From positions 4,076,304 through 4,140,303 of the forward strand of contig CP099847.1 of the NCBI GenBank assembly GCA_030062745.1: 64,000 nucleotides of DNA. Reading direction: 5' to 3'. Every line of letters starts with the position of its first letter. Within the stretch, counting starts at the first letter, position 1. Made by a program: the position numbers and the translations under genes. This document shows positions 57,701 to 64,000 of the stretch, one piece after another. This DNA is from Capitulum mitella. Taxonomy: Eukaryota; Arthropoda; Thecostraca; Pollicipedomorpha; Pollicipedidae. Below the pieces are notes generated by a model, which was not told where the DNA came from, did no database searches, and saw only the letters and a program-made list of their open reading frames with translations.

Positions 57701-60700
57701 TGCAGAGGGGACACGGTCCTTTCAGCACATGTTGACAAAAACACGCCAGTACGGGGGACTGGGCGCAATATGATCACGAATTCCGAGCTCCATTACGCCC
57801 AAATAACCGATCGGCACTGACATGGAAGACGGCGACACAAGACCGTTGACTGCGGTGCACGGCCAGGGGACATGGGGCCTCTATCCACTGTCCGACGCAC
57901 GGACTGTTGGCTGACATATTATGCTACACATGGGCTACAAGGGCGTCATCACGGTAAAAAATTAAGGAAGACAGAGGTTTTTTATCAACTTATTTCCATG
58001 CAACGTCAACTGACACAATGTCCAATTTTGCAAGCATATGCGATGCTACCCCCCCCCCCCAGCGACGCTCATGCGAACAGAAAAGACATCAAGGGGTATT
58101 CTCAGGTCCCTTGACCTCAGCATGCTTTGTGGAGGAAAAACGCCTAAACGTTAATGAATCCATGAACCAATCCAGCAGCAGCAGGCAGCGCCTGCTGAAA
58201 AACAGGTACACTTAACTTTTTCTTAAGGCGTATTAAAAAAAATGGAAATAGTTTTGCAAGTCCATGTATGTGGTCACACACAACTCATGCAGGAGTCATA
58301 AAAGCGTTAGTGCACTTACATCCTACGACCTGTCAGGGTTAGATGGCACACCTGTCTAAGCAGACCCTCACCGCGTACTGGCCGCCGTTGCCGTCGTCCA
58401 GTTCGAGCACATGGCCCTCCACAAAGCCGGCTGGGTCCGAGCGCCACGCAATGACCACGCTGTTGTTCTCCGAGCAGCATCCCTCGTGGACGACAGACGG
58501 CGCTCCGGGCGCTGTCAAACGTTAGTACGTCCTACGTCATCGCGGAGCCGGGTGGCCCACGAAGATCCTCAGATAGTTCGAACAGTAGGTTAAATAAAAA
58601 TGGGCGTGCTTGGAAAAGGCAAAAATCGCCTTCGCGTTTCAAAGCGTTTCCTACCTTTACGACAACACGAACTGCAAGACCACGGTGCGGACCAAAGAGA
58701 TAAACGGGTCGTACTGAGGAACAGACGATATCGATTGCCTTTCATTGTCTGGAAAACTCTTCAATTTTTGGCTCCACTGTTCACAGATATATCTTCAAGC
58801 TCCTAGTTTGGCATTACAGAGCTCAACAAATCAGACATTTATCTATTTACACTGTGCTTCAAATCTTTTGCACCAAATTACGTGTTCAACAAACAAGTAG
58901 TTCGGACAAACAGATGTTAGGCACCGCAGCGGTCCGTGTTTCCAAATCGCCGACACCCGTCAGGTTTTGCTAACGCCAGCTGCAACGTGCCGTTCACAAA
59001 GATAAAATCCATCTTACGTTTCATTTGCATGAAGGACATCTGCTTGATGGCCTGCTCCACGGCGCTTGTGTCCAGGGTCAGCTCCGTGTGGAGCTGCGGC
59101 TTCGACAGCGACAGCGCTTTCAGCTCCTCGTCCAGGCTCTGCAGCACCGAGTCGGCCCGGCCCTGCAGCGTGGCACCCATCTGCAGGCAGAACAACACGG
59201 ACTGAGCATGGAACAACGCCATCCGAGCACAGAATAACGTCCGTCTGAGCACACATCCGCCGTCTGGGCACAGAATAACGACCGCCTGAGCACATAACAG
59301 CCGTTCTGGGCACAGATCAACGTCCGTCTGAGGACAGAACAGCCGTCTGAGCACAGAACAACGTCATCCGAGGACACTATCGTCTTGAGCACAAACAAAC
59401 GTCGTTCGAGGACAGATTAACAGCCGTTTCGCATCATCCGAATACAGTGTGATAGCCGCCTGGGCGTCGACTGCTGCAATCTGAGGGCAGCGTCTGAGCG
59501 CGGAGCATTATACATCTCACGACGTAACTATTTAGCAATAAAATCACCTCTCAGGAAATAGCTGCATCTAACCAAGGTAAGCCATATGAGCTCATAGCAT
59601 TGCTCTAGTGAAATTCTCCTAAGCGATGGTAGCTGTTTCCAGTTTCCTGAAAGTGTCCAAGGAAGCGCTATCACGCTGGAGACAGACGTCAGCCGTGTCA
59701 CTCTCAGCACGGTGACCGATGACCTGAAAGAGGGCTACCCTTCCGTTAGCACGGTGCGCAGTGAATACTGGCCTCAGGAAGTCCACACTGCTGTTCTCCC
59801 GTCGGCACGGTGCCGCACAGAACGCTGACCTGCAGGAAGGCCACACTGTTGGGCTCCCGGAGCGTCTCGATGCAGAAGCGGAGCAGGCCGGTGGTGCGGT
59901 GGATCTGGCCGGTCCACGAGGTGACCTGTTCGCGGGCGGCCGCCGTCTGGCGCTGGCTCTCCTGGCGGACGTGGTGCAGCAGGCGCTGCTTCCGCTCCTG
60001 CAGTGCCGCGGCCAGGGCGTCGCACTGCTCCGAGATGGTCTGCTCCAGGGCCGCGCTCGATTCCTGCAGAACAAGTCAGCGTCACGACCTGGTCCAGCAT
60101 GGATTAGCTTTTCCTTAAATCATGGAAGGAAGGAAAACGTTCATTGTCATGGTCTTTTGTAGATCTTTATACGGGGAAACTGTTTACCCGTTGCTACAAA
60201 ATGCAAGGTTTGTTAACACGCCTTTGAGACGAAAAATCAAAACTTCCATCGAGCTGTTTAATTCGTTTGCCGTTTATTAGATTACGTATTTGTTCCACTT
60301 CAAATGTACTTTGGCGCTGTCGTTACCTTACCCAGAATACCTGTAACAAAAGCTGTGTGTTCATTACCCACCGAGAGCTGTTTCAAATATCCAACCATTC
60401 TAGAGCAAACGGAAGCAGACGATCACTGGCTGTAACTGCGTCGTCCCGTCTGTCCCCGAGTGTCCGGTGTCTTGTCTGAATCGCCTGCCGGCCTGCAGCG
60501 ACCGTGCAGCGTCGGTCCGTGATAGGGCATACTCACGCTGACCGTCTGCGGTGGGCAGCGTCGGCCCGTGACAGGGCATACTCACGTTAACCGTCTGCGG
60601 TGGGCAGCGTCGGCCCGTGACAGGGCATACTCACGCTGACCGTCTGCGGTGGGCAGCGTCGGCCCGTGACAGGGCATACTCACGTTAACCGTCTGCGGTG

Positions 60701-60877
60701 GGCAGCGTCGGTTCGTGACAGGGCATACTCACGCTGACCGTCTGCGGTGGGCAGCGTCGGTCCGTGACAGGGCATACTCACGCTGACCGTCTGCGGTGCC
60801 TGCCGCAGGCGGTGGATAACCTCCGTGGCCGACTTCGCCCTCTCGGATAGCGACTGAAGGGTCCGCGACAGCGTCGT
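51652..60877 (-). CDS. Trim9: Gene B: second TRIM9-type gene, 5' partial, 8 exons in window
   Basis: Eight exons joined give 1305 nt, 434 residues plus stop: coiled coil (1-110), COS box (111-164), FN3 (165-257) and SPRY (258-434). All introns are GT-AG and each splice phase equals that of gene A, so the two are paralogues of one ancestor. Gene B has one fewer intron, a longer and more diverged COS box, and a Ser/Asp-rich C-terminus ending DSDSS. Its FN3 half EVYCGQQTVCTIDGLHFNS is closer to human TRIM9 than that of A. No RING or B-box exon is present from 60878 to 64000. By analogy with the 14.8-kb first intron of A it may lie farther upstream, or the gene may lack it. Expected role: TRIM9-like, at microtubules or netrin signalling; E3 activity unproven. 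Confidence 0.9.
52369..52460 (-). mobile_element. Very short hairpin retroposon, copy 2, with 16-bp TSD
   Basis: The element at 52385-52444 (60 bp) is flanked by ATTCGAGCTCATCCTC at 52369-52384 and again at 52445-52460, a perfect duplication. It starts (minus strand) GGGCGCCGAATGGCCC and ends CAATAACC with four AACC units in all, against two in copy 1 at 6553. It lies in intron 9 of gene B. Confidence 0.85.
52843..53015 (-). CDS. Trim9: Gene B exon 9: SPRY domain, second part
   Basis: 173 nt as in gene A. Acceptor GTTGACAG|GCGCC, donor CAG|GTGAGA. It reads LGWSMYIDGQRSWFMH, VVGVLLDLGRGQLRFFVDG. Its first 50 bases are copied into the adjacent 79-bp array. Confidence 0.92.
52961..53640 (-). 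repeat. 79-bp exon-edge array at the gene B exon 9 acceptor, about 9 units
   Basis: The plus-strand phrase ACTCCAGCCCA recurs every 79 bp (52993, 53072, 53151 and so on to about 53613), with one unit shortened to 67. Each unit has about 28 intron bases, including TGCTGATGAC and the acceptor CCTGTTGACAG, then 50 bases of exon 9 that still encode LGWSMY-DGQRSW. Confidence 0.94.
53661..56495 (-). other. Remainder of gene B intron 8
   Basis: Apart from the ATTCG-rich stretch at 54.2-54.4 kb and a C-run near 55336, I see nothing in it. Confidence 0.5.
54190..54390. repeat. Degenerate ATTCG/CGAAT-rich stretch
   Basis: ATATTCGCCGAATATTCGAATG and similar partly palindromic words recur through about 200 bases of gene B intron 8. 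Origin unknown. Confidence 0.6.
56496..56720 (-). CDS. Trim9: Gene B exon 8: SPRY domain, first part
   Basis: 225 nt, same length and phases as gene A. Acceptor TTCCAG|TGGCG, donor CTGG|GTGAGT. It has VAWFALDPGG, GFSRGVHYWEF and ADPAFGVAR. Confidence 0.93.
56707..57015 (-). repeat. 41-bp exon-edge array at the gene B exon 8 acceptor, about 7 units
   Basis: The phrase GCGAACCACGCCACTGG at the true exon edge recurs as GCAAACCAGGCCACTGG-type copies at a spacing near 41 bp (56711, 56752, then after a 74-bp step 56826, 56867, 56908, 56949, 56989). On the minus strand each gives CCAGTGGCCTGGTTTGCGC, the acceptor AG plus the exon start. The same junction of gene A is amplified with a 48-bp unit. 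Confidence 0.88.
57561..57699 (-). CDS. Trim9: Gene B exon 7: FN3 domain, second half
   Basis: 139 nt. Acceptor CTGCAG|GAGGTG, donor GAAG|GTGAGC. It reads EVYCGQQTVCTIDGLHFNS and YNATGTGPYSQPV. No array at its edge, unlike gene A. Confidence 0.93.
58372..58511 (-). CDS. Trim9: Gene B exon 6: FN3 domain, first half
   Basis: Two bases plus 46 codons. Acceptor TTTGACAG|CGCCC, donor GCG|GTGAGG. CCSENNSVVIAWRSDP and GHVLELDDGNGGQY match CCTHNNSATLSWKQPP and GYILELDDGNGGQF of human TRIM9. Confidence 0.93.
59018..59180 (-). CDS. Trim9: Gene B exon 5: COS box
   Basis: Fifty-four codons plus one base. Acceptor CTGCCTGCAG|ATGGG, donor AAAC|GTAAGA. Only the end (HTELTLDTSAVEQAIKQMSF, then MQMK) resembles the family well. 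The first 30 residues are diverged and three residues longer than in gene A, so microtubule binding may differ. Confidence 0.88.
59181..59425 (-). repeat. 19-22-bp array abutting the gene B exon 5 acceptor, about 11 units
   Basis: GAGCACAGAATAACGTCCGTCT-like units begin within 15 bases of the exon 5 start. On the minus strand they read TTATTCTGTGCTCAG, echoing the real acceptor GTTGTTCTGCCTGCAG. No exon sequence is included. Confidence 0.8.
59830..60063 (-). CDS. Trim9: Gene B exon 3/4: coiled coil, middle and last parts, fused
   Basis: Seventy-eight codons in one exon, exactly the 46 plus 32 of gene A exons 3 and 4. Acceptor TTCTGCAG|GAATCG, donor CAG|GTCAGC. LEQTISEQCDALAAAL aligns with FESSIVEQCDQLVQLI, and TTGLLRFCIETLREPN with TNGLLMFCIEALKERD. 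The join is at EQ-VTS, where gene A has a 772-bp intron. Confidence 0.93.
60506..60799 (-). repeat. 49-bp exon-edge array at the gene B exon 2 donor, six units
   Basis: GCAGCGTCGG starts units at 60506, 60555, 60604, 60653, 60702 and 60751. Each unit on the minus strand holds CCGCAGACGGTCAGC|GTGAGT, the last exon bases and the consensus donor. Units 2 and 4 read GGTTAAC in place of GGTCAGC, so the amplification partly went in pairs (98 bp). Confidence 0.95.
60782..60877 (-). CDS. Trim9: Gene B exon 2: coiled coil, first part
   Basis: Thirty-two codons, acceptor CTGCCTCAG|ACG, donor AGC|GTGAGT. LQSLSERAKSATEVIHRLRQ aligns with LQQLTERAKSAADYIHQLKS of gene A. First gene B exon in the window, starting in phase 0. 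Confidence 0.92.
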
Positions 60878-63800
60878 CTGAGGCAGAGAAGCCCAGTCAG
60901 CGACGGGAGGACCGGCCAGCGCACCAGAAAGCCGAGCTTAACTCCGCACTCGATCATGTATCCAGCGCACCATGACCCCGGGAGAGTATCAGACCCATCC
61001 CACAATTTTAGACGCCGGCCTGACTCACACCAGCATCGACTTGCAGACCTTATCCAGACCACGCCTGAACCTTTCCCAGACCCGACGACGCCTCTGTCCG
61101 GACCTGATCCAAGCCTAGTTAAAGCTCTCACGTACAGACCCGGCCCCGAGCCGGCCCTGGCCTTAAGGTTCAGACCTGATCCGGACTAGACCTGGACAAG
61201 GTCCAGCAGGCTCAGACCACGCCTGAGATACCTGGATCAGGGCGGCAAGTCCGGATATCACTCGATCTTCATCATCAGATCTGCCCCAGCCTCCACAACA
61301 CCTCCCAGTTGTCGGACCGCGACTTCACACATAATAACAGGTAGCTCATTCTTTGCTGGATGCCCCCGGGAGCTCGCAAGGACATACCACATTTACTCCA
61401 GACCCCTCATCTCAGCTGCCAGGTACCTACGCTTTATTACCCCTCCTCGGCGATCAAATGTCTGGTCCGTAATTGCCTTAGACAGGGACAGACAAAATAA
61501 CCTTGGGAGAAAGGAAGGTAACTGTCATTTCCTATGAACACGGTTCCAGGAAGAGCAATGGACACATTGTTTTTTTCTTATTTCTGTCTGTAACGCGTTT
61601 TATTAAGGACAAGTCCAAGTCGGATGGACCAAACCGCCTTCGTTTCTGCTTCCAGGCAGACCGCTGGTGTTGTCTCGCGTGTTGTCCGAGCTGGCAGCGG
61701 CTCCCCGCCGTCCACAGCGGGGAGGTGTTACTACGGGGGAACGGTGGGGCGCGTGTTCCCCCGCCCAACAGGGGGGGGGGGAGCCCGGGCCGGCTATGCG
61801 GCGCCGGCGCTGGGGCGCCTCTGCGGCGCGGATTCAGTGCAGAGGCAGACCGCAGAGGCGGCGGTCGGCACGGTGCCGGCCGGTCCGGGGCCGTCCGGTT
61901 CCCGTCCGCCACGCGCCGTCGGGTTCCGCTGGCGCCACTCCGGCCGCTAGACAAAGGCGCGGCCGCCCCAGCCGCAAAATCAGCTGGGAAAACTGGCCGG
62001 TACACAATTATGGCCATGCAACGTCATGGAATGATGCTGAGAGCTCATCAAAGCTCGAGGCAACAGCAGGCTGCCATCTTCCTGTTCCTGTGCACAAGAG
62101 CGTTCAGTCTTCAGCAAGATGATTCAAAGCAAAATGGCTACGTCGAGCCCAAATCCCAGGATGACAGCCAAAAGCATAATAGGTACGGGAACTTGGGAGC
62201 ATGAGCACAAAGAAACCTGAGCTCAGGCACCCATCGACGTGCATTTCATTTTGATGAAACCGCAGTCTGACATGGGAAAACCAACACACTTATAACCTAC
62301 AAATCACTACTAAACGCCGCACAATCACCTGTACTACATCCAATAATGGCGCGGGTCACGTTCACATTAGAGGACAAATAGAGCAAAGCCCCGTCAACAT
62401 CGTAAATGGTCAATGAACGTTCAGAGCTGTTTCCCGGAGGGGAACATGAAGTCATGTAAGTGCAGTATTTGCTTAAACCTTAAAGCAGCTGACGGAAATG
62501 GGCGACAAGACTAATCTGAGGAGGGTTCGGGGTAGGGGTGTCTTTAGAATGCTCGGGACAACATACGACTTGTTTCATCAGTTGTGTTTGCCATCCTGTT
62601 GTGACGGTGCGGTCTCAGAAACATACCCACCGTAAGGGCACCTGCACTCGGCTGCGTCGTTTCACTCGGCTGGTTGCTCCGTCTGACGAACAGACTCCAG
62701 GCCCGATCTACAAGCACGCAGCAGGCAGGGCCGCGGCCCGTAACTTAACAGCCCGTGTTGTTCCGTGAGTTCGCGAGTATCTTTCGGCTATGCGATCACG
62801 AGGAAGTCATGCAAATGGTTTTGCTCTGAGCTATTTATGGAAGAAGTAAACTACAACTACACATGATTTGTATGGGACCTCTTGGACATTTTTACAAAGT
62901 TAATGGTGATTGTTTTTTCGGAATATACGCAAGTGTCCAGGTTTGCTATATTGTTATATATGTTGTATAAGCACATGTTATACAGATGTCCTAAAGGCGT
63001 TATAAAACCGAAATATTCCGGCACACCTTGATATCACCCAGCCAGTCAGTTCACCCAATGTCGATAACAGGTAAGTCCTCCTGGGACCACGATTCTCGCC
63101 GTCAAACCTTGGTGGCAAAGATGATCCCCTCCAAAGGCGACAGAAATCGAGGAGAAGGCTGATATTAATACCGATGCGGGGAGATTTTCAACAGCCCCAT
63201 ATGGGAGTTCGCTTTAAAATTGGGATCTCTGGTTTTGCGGCCATTCTTCTCGCTGGTTTTCCTCATCCTGACATTCGTCTTCGGATATGTGTGTGGGTGT
63301 TGCAATCATCATCTAAACGTTCGTATTTGAAATATCTCTCCGTCAAAGACCTTCGCATTTTTAAGCATGTGCAATTAATCACGCACTTTTTTCTATAACT
63401 GGCGCCTTTTTGCAGTCACCGATCTTACTGAGAAAGACATTTCAAATTGGACCGAGGTATTTGGGGCTTTAACAGCAAACCCGCCATACCCACGTATACT
63501 AAAAAAAAAATGATCATGGACATACTTTCACCAGACTTAGACCTCCCTTTCCGGAAGTTTAAAATTAGGCATATGGCAAGAGCTGGAAAGAGGCGGTCTA
63601 AAATTAATTCTGATCTCCCCCTAGCAATTTTCGCACATCTCCAGCCATGTCCTCGGGGTCGTGACATTCCGCATGAATTGAGTAACCCTATGGGATCGAA
63701 CACGCCATGTTTGTACCTTAATAATACTATCTGTGGATAATACTAGCACGGCGAAATGCGTAAAAAGCACGAAAAAGGCTGCAGTGGGACTGGGGTCAGC

Positions 63801-64000
63801 CGTATGACTGGGAATGAATGACCATCCATAATTCTGGTGTCGAAAATTCTAGATTCGACTTTACCAGTATTGCAATGCACGTAGGTGGTCGCAAAACAGG
63901 CTTCGGTATTTGACCATAATAACAGCCAAGTGTACAAAATGCCGCGTAAATAATCTGGGTATAATGGGGATTTCCAAGCGGAAAACAAAGGGAAACTTGA
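60878..64000 (-). other. Probably gene B intron 1; no gene recognised
   Basis: No RING or B-box motif on the minus strand. It has a GC-rich island at 61.65-61.98 kb with long meaningless frames and AT-rich DNA from 62.8 kb. If gene B is built like gene A this is part of its first intron. Confidence 0.6.

Noticed and set aside
61503..62204. 233-codon plus-strand frame and opposing frames considered as the missing gene B first exon
   Set aside because: No zinc-ligand pattern of a RING or B-box in any frame. The openness is due to GC-rich sequence.
63447..63740. 97-codon plus-strand frame at the right end
   Set aside because: Nothing recognisable. Its complement is also open for about the same length.

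Overview
The window is nuclear DNA of an animal, most likely an invertebrate. Its genes are split by GT-AG introns, non-coding DNA dominates, and it carries non-LTR retrotransposon and mariner-type remnants, microsatellites and many minisatellites. An arthropod or crustacean is my guess, not something the sequence proves. GC-rich islands alternate with AT-rich stretches.

Two paralogous TRIM9-type genes lie head to tail on the minus strand. Gene A (46088-15905) is complete: ten coding exons, 674 residues, with RING, B-box 1, B-box 2, coiled coil, COS box, FN3 and SPRY. Gene B (60877-51652) has the coiled coil to SPRY part in eight exons (434 residues). Its RING/B-box exon is not seen up to position 64000, so it is 5' partial here. 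Splice positions and phases match throughout, except that the third and fourth exons of A are one exon in B. By family knowledge both should be neuronal E3 ubiquitin ligases acting in axon guidance and branching. The ligase function of B depends on an exon not seen.

Region by region: 1-4400, repeats and no clear gene; 4417-4760, a possible promoter and first exon of a third minus-strand gene running out of the window; 4760-15600, unrecognised DNA with a LINE fragment (11.0-11.6 kb); 15905-30493, exons 10 to 2 of gene A, with a LINE in intron 8 bounded by target-site duplications; 30494-45335, the 14.8-kb intron 1 of A, packed with minisatellites; 46.1-51.6 kb, intergenic DNA with a mariner-like relic and a foldback-type element; 51.65-60.9 kb, gene B; 60.9-64 kb, probably its first intron.

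The most unusual signal is that many splice junctions of both genes have been copied into tandem arrays. Five arrays (unit lengths 41, 48, 49, 51 and 79 bp) start at a real exon edge. Every unit carries a copy of the splice site with some exon sequence. Two further cases are looser. A second signal is a pair of very short (54 and 60 bp) hairpin retroposons, each with a perfect 13- or 16-bp target duplication. They resemble the 3' end of the LINE in gene A.
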